Assembly: GCF_000247695.1 (NCBI RefSeq)
Contig: NW_004624795.1
Location: 10,176,589 to 10,240,588 of the forward strand
Direction of reading: 5' to 3'
Length of the DNA: 64,000 nucleotides
Source of the DNA: Heterocephalus glaber
Lineage: Eukaryota; Chordata; Mammalia; Rodentia; Bathyergidae
In this document: positions 12,180-23,910 of the stretch, piece after piece
How the letters are laid out: each line of letters begins with the position of its first letter
Numbering within the stretch: position 1 is the first letter of the stretch
The notes under the pieces: generated by a model
Seen by the model: the letters and a program-made list of their open reading frames with translations, nothing else
Told to the model about the DNA's origin: nothing
The model's database searches: none
Position numbers and translations under genes: made by a program

Positions 12180-12556
12180 TGCTATGATTTGGGTCTAAAA
12201 TGTCCCTTTGAGGTCCACATAATAAAGCTTGATTGCCAGCCTGTGGCTTCATTGGGAAGTGGTGGAACTTTTAGGAGATGAAGCTTTGTTGAAGGAAGTT
12301 AAATCATGGAGGATACGGTTTTAGAGCAGATATTGGGGCCCAGCCCCTCTCTCTTTCTTTCTCTGTTTCTTTGCTTCCTCACTGTCATGAGGTAAGCAGT
12401 TTTGCTCTATTGTGCCCTTCCTGCCATGATGCTCTGCTTCAGCACAGGCTCAAAAGAAATGTAGCCAAGTGACCATGAACTGAAACATCTGAAACTATAA
12501 GCCAAAATAAATCTTCCTCTTTTTAAGTGATTCATCACAGCAACAAAAGTCTAACA
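12180..12556 (+). mobile_element. MaLR-type solo LTR
   Basis: Starts TGCTATGATTTGGGTC and ends near 'aaaagtctaaca', with the MaLR order 'cagcctgtggcttcattgggaagtggtgg', 'gccatgatgctctgcttc', 'gaactgaaacatctgaaac' and an AATAAA polyadenylation signal inside 'gccaaaataaatcttcctc'. No internal retroviral sequence adjoins it, so it is a solo LTR. No clean 5-bp target duplication was found. Confidence 0.8.
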
Positions 12557-13829
12557 GCTGAAGAGAATAGAATCATGCATCAAGTGAACAGAATGCTTCC
12601 AAAAAAGGGAGTATCAGTTATTTTTAATGCTACCAAGGAATCCATAACAAAAGTGACCAATGGACCCTTCAGATCATTGGTGACTATGATGAGAGAAGCT
12701 TTCAGGCAGTGGTAAGAAAGAAATCATTCAGGATGGGTTGAAGAGAAATTGTGACTCATAGAAGTATGAAAAGCATAAATAAATACCTTACTGTGGCAGA
12801 CACAGAGAAATGCAAAAAGAAAAAAAAATTGAAGGACTCTTTGGGACAGAGGCAGGTGTGCATGCTTCAGACACCATATAAGATAGGCCTGCCCTAGAAA
12901 GTTTCATCACATAGCTAAAAAAAAAAAATCAAGCAAGATGTAAGTAACACCCCAATCATACATTCCACCAATCCAATTGTGATAAATGCATGGAACAAAA
13001 TAATTCAGTGAGCATCTACAATGAGTAAGGTACTGTAGTACAAAGAGTAATCAAAATGAGAAAATAAAATTACGCTTAGGTAATTAAAATAAAAACCAGT
13101 GTGTGATGACTGTGCAGCTGAGGTACAAAGTGCTTTGGGATCAAAGAGAAGAAAAGGATTGATTTTTGTCCAAACAGTTGCTAATCTTTAAGAAAAACAG
13201 AGGACTGGGACTCTTTTACTCAAAGATAGAAGAGAATTCACTTTTAATAGAAAGGGGCTAGTTCACTAGAGAATAATTAAGAGAGTGGGTTAGTGAACCA
13301 GTAAATGTGTAAATATTCTATTTAGCCTCATAGTCCAGAGAATAACAATTAATATTATGTAATGCCAAACATCTAAAAATACTGTACATGTTTTTTCTTC
13401 ACATTTATGGAAAATCGAAGGTTGTGTATGGAGATGGAGGCAGAAAGGTGAGAAAATATAGAAGTAATGGAAATGTACAAGGAAGTATTAATTGAACATT
13501 AACCTATCATGTGACAAATTTTGCGGTGATACTTTCACATCTGTTATCTCATCAAACTCCTGGCCAAACTTGCTGGGGTATTTTTATTTCAGAGCTAATT
13601 AGAAAATGTTAATTCTTTGCATGGTGATTGTAGAGAATATAACATAGTTTTCTTTTCTAAAGATATTTCCTCTAAGGATTTTTCTCCCCAAAGAAATGAA
13701 GTAACAAAGGATTATGTTCCTGCCATACATTTTAATTAATTGGGTAACTATTATTTGCAAGAATCTTAACTGGGGAGAAAAGAGTTTTTTTGTTTTTTCA
13801 TTTAAAGAATTTCTAAACCTCAAGAAATT
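12557..13829. other. Intergenic stretch, weak MIR relic only
   Basis: Positions about 13510-13610 have the MIR 'tgttatctcatcaaactcctgg' pattern. No gene recognised. Confidence 0.4.
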
Positions 13830-14060
13830 TGTACAGTGGTTTCCAAATCCAGCTGTATATCTGAATCCTGGGGGAAGCTTTCTGAAAATATAGATTCCCA
13901 GACTCCACCCCCAGAGATTCTAATTCTCTTCCTATGATGTACAGGTAGGTAGCTATTGTGTTTAATAGATTCCCAAGAGATTTTTTTTCTTTTATTTCCA
14001 AGTGATTTTGACATGCAGCAGGTTGTACAAAGCACAACTCTGAAACAGGTAGTTCTCTTA
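13830..14060 (+). mobile_element. MER5A-like hAT relic
   Basis: 'cagtggtttccaaatccag', 'atagattcccagactccacccccagagattctaatt' in pieces, and 'gattttgacatgcagcaggttgtacaaagca' follow the MER5A consensus from end to end, with a small internal insertion. Confidence 0.75.
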
Positions 14061-14170
14061 CAATTTACAACATGATTTGATTTCAATAAGATTGAAAAAT
14101 TAGGGGGCATGCTCTGTGAGCATTGTAAAGATGAGCACTGGTTGGAAAAGATGGCCAGGAGCTAGCAGTG

Positions 14171-14172
<2 letters not shown>

Positions 14173-14212
<40 letters not shown>
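14173..14212. repeat. (GA)n microsatellite
   Basis: About 20 uninterrupted GA units. Confidence 0.97.
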
Positions 14213-14215
<3 letters not shown>

Positions 14216-14735
14216 TCTGTTGTCCACATGAATAGTGTAAATGCTTTTGCTGACCTATCACAACTACTATTTTGAGTCTTTGAGCTTTGTTTTATAATAA
14301 GAGTGGATCTAACAAGTCATTCAAAAGGAGTGAAAAAAATATTCCAATAATGAGGGTGCTGGTGGTTAAAAGGAGAGAAGCCATTTCACTGGAGAAAACT
14401 AAATGCTGGATCTGCTCAGTGAAGTTTAGGGATTACAGGTTCACACTTCACCCTTGCTATCGAAAATTTTCAAGAAAAATAACTAAGTTTCATATCATTT
14501 AAACAGTTGCATAGTAACACTTTTTAAAAAATAACACTTTCCTTAAGGAATGCAACTAATATTTGAGAGCAGAATAAACTACATCCTCTTCCCAAAAATC
14601 AGTATCAGACTAAATATGTAAATATTTACAGAAAATAAGCAGAAGAGGCACCTACTTCTGTTCCCTAAGGGGATCTTTTTTTTTTTTTTGAATTGTCAAA
14701 AGAACTTTATTATTATTACTTCTTGTTGTTTTACA
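14213..14735. other. Intergenic stretch with nothing recognised
   Basis: Apart from a 13-T run at about 14678-14690, nothing identifiable was seen. A 71-codon open frame here has no recognised motif. Confidence 0.45.
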
Positions 14736-14836
14736 GACAGGATCTCGCTATGAAGTTCAGGCTGGGCTGGACCTCACTATGTAGCCAAGGCTGGCCTCGA
14801 ACTCACAGCAATCCTCCTGCCCACCATGCCCGGCTA
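14736..14836 (-). mobile_element. B1 SINE (antisense)
   Basis: The complement gives 'ccgggcatggtgggcaggag', 'gtgagttcgaggccagccttgg' and 'acatagtgaggtcc', the B1 body. A T-rich stretch upstream on this strand is the decayed A tail. Confidence 0.8.
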
Positions 14837-15380
14837 GTCTATGAGCTTTAGGTTTTTGTAGTCCCTCCCCCACACACCTCCTCCTCAGTGCCAGGTAGCT
14901 TGTTACTTTGTCAAAGTTACAGTTGCTCCATTTACCTTTCTTTACAAGTGGACACTGGGTTAAGGCTGGCCACTTACTGTTATTTGACATATTTTACACA
15001 TTCCCTGACACATAGTTTAACACTCAACACACTTTATCTCTGGCCACCTGCCTCACATTCAGTCATCTAACAAAGTATCTGAGTGACCTTCTTCCTCTCT
15101 GACTGAACAGCCCATTGTTTTCCAAAGTCAGCCTTTTAATTCTCCTAGGATGACTTTTCTGACACCCCCAAAGATAAAATTTGCTCTTTTCTGTGCAACC
15201 CAGTCCCCCTCATCTGCTTTATTCCTGACGGTTAAATATTATACCCAATTGTTTGTCTGTCTTTCCTCTTCAGTAGTGCTTTTTGCAGGCAGGAGCCGCA
15301 TTTTGCAAAGGTACTAGATCCGTGAGTGGCATGAAGTAGCTGCTCAGTAAATGTTTACTGTATCAAGGACCTGGGCATCC

Positions 15381-15674
15381 CAGTGATGTCATTTCCGGCA
15401 TGGCCTGGCATCACCCGCGGAAGCCGCAAGGGTTTAAGGCGTTACATGGTTACATCGGTGTTTATAACGCGCACCGGGCGTCTCCAAAGCAGGCTAAGAC
15501 TCCAGAGCGCCCACGGGGACCTCTGGGGCTGGGCCTTGTGGCTCTGAGACACCTCCTAAGGGAGGAAACATGCAGCCTCCGGGGCGGGAAGGAGCCCGGG
15601 TGCCGTGCCCAGAGGCACCCGGAAAAGGGAGGCCGGGAGGGCGGGGCAGCCCTAAGGGGATCTTAAAAGATAGG
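15381..15674 (+). promoter_or_regulatory. Isolated CpG-rich block: candidate promoter and first exon
   Basis: About 19 CpG by my count fall within roughly 265 bp, in a neighbourhood with almost none. It opens with a CRE-like TGATGTCA (15384-15391) directly followed by an ETS-type TTTCCGG (to 15398). GC boxes of the GGGGCGGG/GGGCGGGG type lie near 15581 and 15639. Good splice donors AG|GTAAGA (15674) and AAG|GTAAGG (15694) follow the CpG-rich part. Together this looks like a TATA-less promoter with a first exon, probably of a non-coding RNA about 14 kb upstream of TOM1L1. It contains an 88-codon open frame (15400-15666) that resembles nothing I know and may simply reflect GC content. Confidence 0.5.
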
Positions 15675-15699
15675 TAAGAATTATGTTGAAAAGGTAAGG

Positions 15700-16702
15700 G
15701 ACATTTAAAAAAAAAACATTGTTTATCCTATTTGTTTATCTTTATCTTGTAGGTGTTAGATTTCCCATTATCTTTATTCTATAGTCCCAACACTCTATTA
15801 ATTAAGAAGTTCTCCTTGAATGCTCTAAATCCTTTTCAAATTCCAACTCGTTCCTAGGAGGATGCTTTTCTCTGCAGAAACTCGGCCCTATCGACACAGT
15901 GCTCGGATGGGTTGTTTCCCCACAGAAATTTGTATAGACCTCTACAGGAAGCTTTTAGGTTCTTTCCTTCTCTACCCTCATTTTATTCCTTCCCAAGAGT
16001 GACTCAGGGTTAGAGGGAGAAATTTCAGCCTTCAAGGGCTACCAGCACTGATCCAGAGGACATATTAAGAGCTTCAGCTATGCTTTTACGGATAGAAGTT
16101 TTAAAATACGTTAAAGTAACAATCTGCTCTTCTTCCATAGGACTCCCTAAGGCACCAGACAATATAGGCAGGGCTACTTCTGGAGAGGAGGAGACTGAAC
16201 AGCTGTCATTTCTGAGTCCCCTTTCCCAGAGTTGGCCAGGGCAAAGCCCAAAGTGGGGATATCTTTGCATTGGAGCAATGAGGCTTTGTGGGCACTCCAG
16301 TTCTCCTGGCATGGCTTTTTCTCTCAACAATAAGCAAAGCCCCAAAGTTGGAAGTGGACTTAGAGGGAGAAAAACTGGCGATTCTCCCAGTTCTTGTCAT
16401 AGGCTCTTGACTGAGGCAAAATAAAGAGCTTTCTGTAGCTCAGCTTTCTTTAGAGTTTTGTGTTGAAGTTTGGGGACAAATCCTGCTAAGGAAAAAGTAA
16501 GAAAGCAAAAGCCTGTTTATTCTCTTTGCCTCCATTGTGTTTATACCATCCCAAGGGACTTTGCTCAGTTTTTTTCCAGGTGACTCAGCTCAATTCCATC
16601 TTTATTTCTTCTATTAATAGTATCCAAAATTAAGCTTCTCCACCCCACTGGAAAATACAAATCCTAACTGGGGTCTGTATGTTTGGCTTCATCTTTCTTT
16701 TT
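15700..16702. other. Intergenic stretch with nothing recognised
   Basis: Opposite-strand open frames of 114 codons (16080-16424, +) and 106 codons (16025-16345, -) overlap one another. Neither has a recognised domain, so neither is called. Confidence 0.4.
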
Positions 16703-16719
16703 AAAAATGCTACTCCAGG

Positions 16720-16852
16720 GGCTGGGGATTTAGCTCAGTGGTTCTGCCGCCTGCCTCGCAAGCGCAAGGACCCGAGTTTGATCCCTGGTACCAAAACACA
16801 CAAACAAACAAAAACAATCATGGTTAACAAAATTGTGTGTGAGACAGGAAAG
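16720..16852 (+). mobile_element. ID SINE with extra 35 bp at the 3' end
   Basis: The ID body runs 16720-16792, from 'ggctggggatttagctcagtgg' to GGTACC. A short A-rich tail (16793-16817) and then 35 bp of non-A-rich sequence (16818-16852) follow. The perfect 17-bp target duplication AAAAATGCTACTCCAGG (16703-16719 and 16853-16869) encloses body, tail and extra sequence. The extra segment therefore arrived with the insertion, most likely as read-through sequence of the parental locus. Confidence 0.9.
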
Positions 16853-16869
16853 AAAAATGCTACTCCAGG

Positions 16870-19015
16870 AAACTAAAGATATTCTGCCTGTGCTTCCCAC
16901 TTCCAAGTAGCAACTTGTCTGTGAATCAATTACTGAAGTCTCTTCAGGTCTTTCTGCCCAGCACTCGCCTATTAATTTGCTATGACAAATCTACATCTGT
17001 CAGCTTTTCCCATGAATTAATAGGTCTGTAATTAAAATCCAGCAGAGATCCGCCAAACTAACTAGGACAGGAGACAAGCACGTAAGCAGCATGAAGCACA
17101 GTGTTCATAAAGAAAAGACAAGCCTCATGTAAAACAAAGGTAAATGGCAGATTTCTGTCTATTTCCACATCAGCTGGTCCATCAGCTTCCTTTCTCTGAT
17201 CTGTATGTAACCTCGTTGTCAAAGCGTCTAGTAAATGGCCACCATACAGTGGCCATCAATACACTACATTGACTGACTTGTTACTTAAAATACAATCCTA
17301 CGGGTAGGCTATTTCTCCCAAAGGAGCAAGTGGGATTGAAATATCTCATTGCTCACACCTGAGTTTTCCTCTTCAGCTTTCTGAGCTCTGTGCATGTACA
17401 GTACCTTTCAGTTTTCTGGAGACTGACCTTGTGGAAACAAATAACAGGATAGTACAATCATTCTAAAACTGGAACTAAATGTATCTGCTACTTATTGGGA
17501 AACCTTGGGCAAGCTGACAATGCTCTTGTGGTACAGTGACTACTACATAGCAAGTTGCAAATGTTAGACATATTATTAGTGCACATTGGTGCAGAACAGA
17601 GTAATTATAGTCATAATGACTATTTCTGCCTGTTCTCAAGAGGGGGTACCTAAGGGATTCATATTATTCAGTCTATTCCTAGATCTATAAGAAACAGCTT
17701 CCACAAAACAGGGTGCCATGTTTTACGGAATGTTTGGCAGTTGGCTTTTTATTTTTACAGCAAGAATGAGTCAGAGAAATAAAATATCCTTCAGCATGGC
17801 TGTGAAAGAAGATACTGTATGTTAACTAATCCAAGAATTCATCCCCTGGACGATAAAATGTATTTCTACCTCGAGTAGTTACAAAATTGCACCTTCTTTT
17901 CCAAGACTCTGAAAGAAAAGAACAAAAATTTCTTCTAAAATCGAAGTCATTTTAAGATTGGCAGCCACAGAAGGGGACCATAAAACACTGTCAGAGATGA
18001 CACAGGTTGAATTAAGTCCCAGGGACTGTTAAGAGCATTGTGAAGGACTTGTCTTTGGCCAGGGATAACTGGACATAAAAAGCATATTGATTAATAATGT
18101 AACCTTTTTTTAAACCTGTTCCCAAGCAGCCCCAAATCCTTCACAGCACTCAAGTGAGAAATACAAAAAGGTTTCCACCAAGATCCTCAATAGAAGCAAC
18201 AACTGGAATAAACTAGACTTGTCGTGAACAGTTTTCACCATATGGAGCCCTAATGCTCACTGAGCATGGCTGTGGTGCTGGAAGGGTTACACATCCACAT
18301 GTCCTCCTCACCTAAGGCCCCCAGAGAACATTCTGCATGTTTTCAAGGAAAAGCTACTCTGGCTTACTCAACCCATTTAAAGACTAGATTTAAAAAGAAA
18401 TCTCCTTCCATAACCAATATTGAGTGATGAATATTTGTTACACAACTGTTGTCCTCAACTTACAGGCATGGAAGAATGTTACCTAACATCTCAGAAACAG
18501 ATATTCATCGAAGTAACCTCTAGCAATGGAAAATCAGCTAGGCAGCTATGTGTGGAAATCAGAACAATAGAAACCCTTCAGGAATGGCCAGACTGAAACT
18601 GGAATGCATTTTAAAACCAGTAGTATTTCTTTTAGGACACACAACAATTCCCAAGACCCATGGTGTCTGGGCTTTTGCATGATGGACAGCCCTCACCAAT
18701 GTTAATTAATTCTCTCAGATTCTCTAGTCTTGATACTATCCACCAACTATTCTATTTGGATATCATTTTTCTAATTTTTTATTTTACTCTACTAATAGTT
18801 TCTGGTTACTCTGGGGTCAAGCTGCAACTGACACTACCAATGATTGCTCTGTCTGTCTAGTAGGGCACATCAGCTGAGACAAAGGTCTTATGCCAGGTCC
18901 CTTCTGAGGTTGTTGACCATCTTAAGACTGGCTAATAGATTTGTTGCCCTTACTTTGAGTGTCTCCTCCTCGTCCAATCAGCTGACCTAGTGAAGTGAAA
19001 TGATTTAGAATAGGG
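16870..19015. other. Intergenic stretch, mostly unique sequence
   Basis: No gene seen. Positions about 17440-17620 have a weak MIR pattern ('gggaaaccttgggcaagctgac'). The rest looks like unique DNA; conservation cannot be judged here. Confidence 0.4.
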
Positions 19016-19170
19016 ATTAGCAAAATCAGGCTGCAGGCCAAATCTGGTCTGTCCCGTCACCCACTTTTGGACGTTCTTTTATGTGTTGTCTACGGCTGTT
19101 TCATGGTACAGGCAGGCAGAGGTGCGCAGTTGCTAGCAAAGCTTATAACATTTACTATCAGCCGTTTCCA
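19016..19170 (+). mobile_element. hAT-Charlie-like relic
   Basis: 'aggccaaatctggtctgtcc', 'tatgtgttgtctacggctgtttc' and 'acatttactatc' follow the order of a common mammalian DNA-transposon repeat. Related pieces occur at 44697-44840 and 51010-51140. Subfamily not assigned. Confidence 0.55.
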
Positions 19171-20619
19171 AGCTTGTTCATTTCTGACTGAGAACATGGC
19201 TAAATGTTCAAGGCAGGATGTGCATTGAAAAGGGGCTGGGGGTGGGATTTCTTAGGCAAGGCTCAGGAATATGGCAGCTATTCTGAGACCAAAGGCACAA
19301 AGCTGCACAGTTGTCTTAATCCCTTGGGTTCATATGAATAAAAGACTGAATAAACATGCACACATTCGGGTACAGATAGATGATTTTTGGCATCAATGAA
19401 ATATTATCTATTTCATTTAAAGGTGGTATTGATCCCATACTATCTCCTTAACAACTTTTTTCTCCATTAATTGGGATATACCTCTAGTTATGTTGGGGAA
19501 CCTTTCTGTAATAATATGAAAGTGGTACACAATCTACAAAGCAGTCCTATTTAGGTTTGGAAAATAATCAGTACTGTTGTTCTGGTTGTTATGTCTCAAT
19601 AAGGAACATGGTAGGGATTTCACCTTGTAACTTGGAACTAAGACCAATGAGAAATACTATGATTTCTACCACACATATCCTGCCCATTTTGAAGCTCATC
19701 CTGATCCTTTCAGGATTAAAAAGCTAATGAGGAAATGCTGTGTGATCACTAGGTTCAAGGATTAGTTGGAAAGGGAGGGTTTTGGCCATCTGTGTAAGAA
19801 ATTAACTTTGCTTACTAGGTTATATGAGTTCCTTCTTACTTGATTGTGAACACTTCGAAAGCAGAGATTGAATTTTGTCTCATTCATGTATACCACTAAT
19901 TCCTAACACAGTGATTGGCACATTTGGGGCCCAATTAGGTATCTGTAGAATGAAGGAGTGAATGCTGCCATATGTTTCCATAGCTCGGGTTCCAAAAGCT
20001 GACAGAAGAAATGCTAGCTGTAAAGGAAATTAGGCACAATTTAGAAACTGTTATCACCTGCACACAGACAGGAAAGAAAGCACTTAGAAGTTCTCCCTTG
20101 TAGGGGACAGAGCTTATAGGATCCAGAGTTACTGAAGCTCTCTCCTTACTTGGTTGTTGCCGTAATTGGACTCAAGCCTACTGTAAAAGACGAATCTCTA
20201 ACTCCACACTACCTAGACCTTAATCCAGGACTCAGTCCTCCTTACGAAGTCAGGTCTCATTTTGTGCTCCTATGATACTATGTCCAAATATTTATTCACC
20301 ACTTAGTCTGAAATGCAGCTATCTATTATCTATCTGAAGTGCAGCTACCTAGGAAACTAGGTAGTTTTCCTCCATATGACAAAATTCATATAACAATGCC
20401 TCCATGTGGGAAAATTCACTAATATGTGACACAGGCAAGAAGGAATAAACAATCTTATAAGGAAATGAAATATAAGGTACTACCCCTTCCATCTCCCTGA
20501 TCATTTATGATGATTGATTGTAGCACATTTCCTTGCTAGTCCAACTTCAACCTCACATTTCTTAAATGTTTTAGAACTCTTCATGTAACCTTTAACTATG
20601 CCAGGTGTGGTTGAAAATT
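19171..20619. other. Intergenic stretch with an L2-type relic
   Basis: Positions about 19820-19960 ('aaagcagagattgaattttgtctcattc', 'cctaacacagtgattggcac') match the 3' end pattern of L2/MIR relics. Otherwise nothing recognised. Confidence 0.45.
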
Positions 20620-21315
20620 GGGATGAATGTTTAAAATTTAAAAATGTATTAGAATAAAAGAAACAGGGCTATTAATCGCCCACAAAATACTCATCTTGCT
20701 GAAGGCACTTATCACATTGTTCTTGCCACTTTCTGAAGCAGTTCAGGAAACCTTGCATGTTTTTAAAAGGTGTGATCAAGCCAGGCATGGTGGCACACAC
20801 CTATGATCCCAGCAATTTGGAAGGCTGAGGCAGGAGGATCACCTTGTGAGTTCAAGGCCAGCCTTGGCTACAGAGTGAATTCAAGGCCAACCTGAACCTC
20901 ATAGCAAGACTCTGTCTCAACCTTCCACCCCAAAAAGAGGTGTGATCAAAAATACAGTGAATGCAGGACCAGGAGCCATTCAGTGAAAGGGCAGGCTCAT
21001 TCTGGTAGAAATATTATAACATGTCCTTATCCACTTTATTGACTGGATCTAGTACCATGCAACTTCTGGCTCTTCCCTGAGGTTGAAATGACCATGAAAA
21101 GTAAACATTTTAAATTAATTCAGAACATCACAGCAGCCATGATAGCATAACTAAAGACACTCATCAAAGAGGACTGCCAGAACTGCTTCAGAAAGTGGCA
21201 GGAATGATGGGACAAGTGTGTTTGAATTGAGGGAGGGTATTTTGAGGGGATTAGTGATAGTGTGTCGTTCACTACAATACATTTTCAAAATGTAAACATT
21301 TACTGTATCTGTCAG
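20620..21315. mobile_element. Mariner-type DNA transposon relic with long inverted arms (copy 2)
   Basis: Same structure as 4262-4785: terminal inverted repeats (gaatgtttaaaatttaaaaa at 20633 against the complement of the end at about 21305), and both arms encoding the decayed transposase C-terminus (for example NCFRKWQEQCDKCLQ in the complement of the left arm; NCFRKWQE, stop, WDKCV in the right arm). A B1 (20780-20937) interrupts the left half. Without it the element would be about 525 bp, the same length as copy 1. Confidence 0.8.
20780..20937 (+). mobile_element. B1 SINE nested in the mariner relic
   Basis: B1 body from 'gccaggcatggtggcacacacc', with a second 'gaattcaaggccaacctgaac' segment and an A-rich tail. 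A perfect 12-bp target duplication AGGTGTGATCAA (20768-20779 and 20938-20949) shows insertion into the mariner copy. Confidence 0.93.
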
Positions 21316-23537
21316 TCGCACCATGTATCTCAGAGTTTGCACAACTGTAGGTATGCACATGTCATCCAGAGAGACAAATTCAGATATGACCTCTAAATCA
21401 TCTCCTCCTCCAGCCACCTAATTCCTGATACATATCAACCCTCCCAAACAACAAACTCCCTAAACCCCCTCTAAATCAATAATAGCAGTTTTCGCTGCTA
21501 GTGTAAGACATCCCTTCCCACCCCCACTCTCCCTCTCCCAGGAAGGAAAATCAGTGAGCAGCTGGTCTTTAGCAGTCAAACAGCCTGGAACATAGCTGGC
21601 CAGATTCCTGGAGCCCTCTTCCCTCTCCAGTGAAAAAAAAAATCTACCAGAAAGTGGCTGCCCAGATAAGCTTTTGGAAGAATTTGATAAGTTAAGCAAG
21701 GCTGCCCTCTCATGGTTTAAAAAAAAAAACAGCTGTATAAAATAAAATGCTTTCTATTCTCCATGCAAGAAAATTCCAGAGCATTTTACTGAAAATTTAG
21801 TAATACAAATCTTTTTGAAAGGGGATAAAGTACATGGCACTCAACCTCTAACACATAACGAATAAGTAAAATTGTCAGTGAAAAAGTACATCCATAATTT
21901 AAGAACTTGCTCTAGATTGACTTATAATCATCATCAACAATTCATTACCAGTTCCAGAATCTACAGTAATATACAGGATTTCTTTGATAGGAGATTTACT
22001 TTAGACCTTAGTTGCCTTACACAGGGGTAACACCGGTTCTCCTTATGTACTCCTTCATCAGTCTTTGTGGTGGGTATCTATAGAGCAGCTATTGAAGAAC
22101 CTCAACAGTTCTAAGGTATATTCGTCCATATTTTTATATTCCAAACTATCTTACAGCATGGGGTATGTAACTAGCTCTGCCATGCAGGCAGCAGTAGACA
22201 TATACACACCAGAGTTGTCATTGCCTGGGCATAGGCAATCTGCTTTTCATGTCTGGTGGCTCACAGGACAACTCTAACCACCCTTTGATGTTTCAGCCAG
22301 AAATCCACTTAAGGGCCATTTGAGGAAGAAAAACGAGTTCTGCTGTGGTCTGAAAAACTTTTCTTGACACTTTCTGGTAAGATCAATACATGCCACCATT
22401 AAAACTTGCACCCGTGTCAAAAGCACTGAATAAAGCGTAATGTCAGGGGACAATAGTGGAGTGCCCTGAAGAAAGGCTGCGTTACCAGGGCTGGTGATGG
22501 CTCAAAAAAATAGCTTGGGCCAAGACACTGATACCTTTTGATGAGTCAAGGAGTCCAGAGAACTGGATTCTATGGGAAGGAGAAACTTCTTAGTTAATTT
22601 ATTTTCCTTCTCACACATGTACAGGAGTGATCTATGCAAAAAAGTCTAATAACTCTCCAAGTGTTATTTAAATAAATATAACATTAAACCCTACGCCATA
22701 AAAAAGCAGGGTCTCACAGTTTTACTGGAAGATTTTTCTTTTTCTTAGTTCCATAGTCCTTAAAATAATAGTGCAACTTACAATTGGAGTTTTAGATCCT
22801 AGGAACTATAGAATGTACTAAGCAGAGTTTCGGTCCCTAAGCATTGCAGTGGTGAACAAAGCAGACTTTTCTCTGCCTACACAAAGCCAGCTGGGAGGGA
22901 GATCACTATAAACACTGCAAGCAAAGAAATGAGATCCATTCTAACAGGAGTAAATGGTATAAAGGTAAAAAGAGTTAAGAGCATAAAGAGAGGTGAGGAG
23001 GGTGGGAGGAGGGTGGGAGGAGGGCTTTAACTCAGCACTGAAGGGAGAATCAGCAGGAGCAGGAGAGTGAATATCACATGGCAAGGCAGAAGAGAAGAAA
23101 TGCATTCAAGGAGGAGGCAGAGATCAACAATGAGAATGGGTAACAGGAAAGGCAGGAAGGTGAGGCCAGAGGACAATATGTCTTTTTAAAAGGATGCTAT
23201 GTTCCAGCTACATTGAAGTGGTTTCATAGGATGAATGGGGGTGTGGGTGTTGGGGAGCAGTGTGTACCCCTTTGGGTAGGTCTCCTTAAAGGTGCTGAGA
23301 GAAGCAGGCAGGGGGCTGCACTCACAGGCAATGTATGTTTTGCAGTAGGAAGCGGCAAACGGGCAACTAGTAAATGAATACTTGTAGAAAGCCAGTTCAG
23401 GTTATAACCAATGCTATAAAGGGTGTTGCCAAGATGATGAGGTGGAAAGGAGGGAATAGCAGCCTATTTTAGGCCTTTGGCTTTAACAGTTATGGAGCGG
23501 CAGTTATAAGCAAGGTATTTATGAAAAATATTCAAAT
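21316..23537. other. Intergenic stretch with nothing recognised
   Basis: No exon or repeat family identified. A short tandem 'gggtgggagga' duplication lies at about 22998-23025. Positions 22830-22930 resemble a weak L2/MIR relic. Confidence 0.4.
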
Positions 23538-23712
23538 GGCCAGGTGTGGTGGTGTATGCCTGAAAACTCCAGCTACTTGGGAGGCTGAGGCAGGGAGATT
23601 TCAAGTTGAAAGCCAGCCTGGGCAACATAACAAGACCTTGCCTCAAAATAAAAACATAAAGAACTAAGACTGTCACTCGTAGAGCACCCCTGGGTTTGAT
23701 CCCCAACACTGA
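23538..23712 (+). mobile_element. B1-ID composite SINE
   Basis: A B1 body ('ggccaggtgtggtggtgtatgc', 'gggaggctgaggcagg') is fused at its 3' side to a degenerate ID unit ('gtagagcacccctgggtttgatccc'). This composite architecture is known from several non-murid rodent lineages. Confidence 0.8.
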
Positions 23713-23774
23713 AAAAATTAAAACATACATTATTTCATTTAATCATGACACTCACATTTAAAAATATATAGTTA

Positions 23775-23910
23775 TTGGTATATGTTTGCCTTGCACAATA
23801 ATTACAATCATCTTGGGGAGTCGGTGCATAGACATATCACATTTTAATTATTTATACTTCCCCTTCCCAACCTTCCCCCTCCCCCAGCCCAGTCCCCCTT
23901 CCCAACTCCA
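23775..23910 (-). mobile_element. Probable L1 3' end (antisense), C-rich
   Basis: The complement is a purine-rich tract (from 'ccccttcccaaccttccccctccccc') followed by AT-rich sequence, like the L1-type 3' ends at 1-262 and 2466-2698. Weak call. Confidence 0.4.

Noticed and set aside
14173..14212. CRISPR-like regular repeat
   Set aside because: It is a dinucleotide microsatellite. No repeat-spacer arrays exist in the window, and none are expected in a mammalian genome.
16025..16424. Opposed 106- and 114-codon open frames
   Set aside because: Mirror-image open frames over the same bases are typical of chance. Neither shows a family signature.
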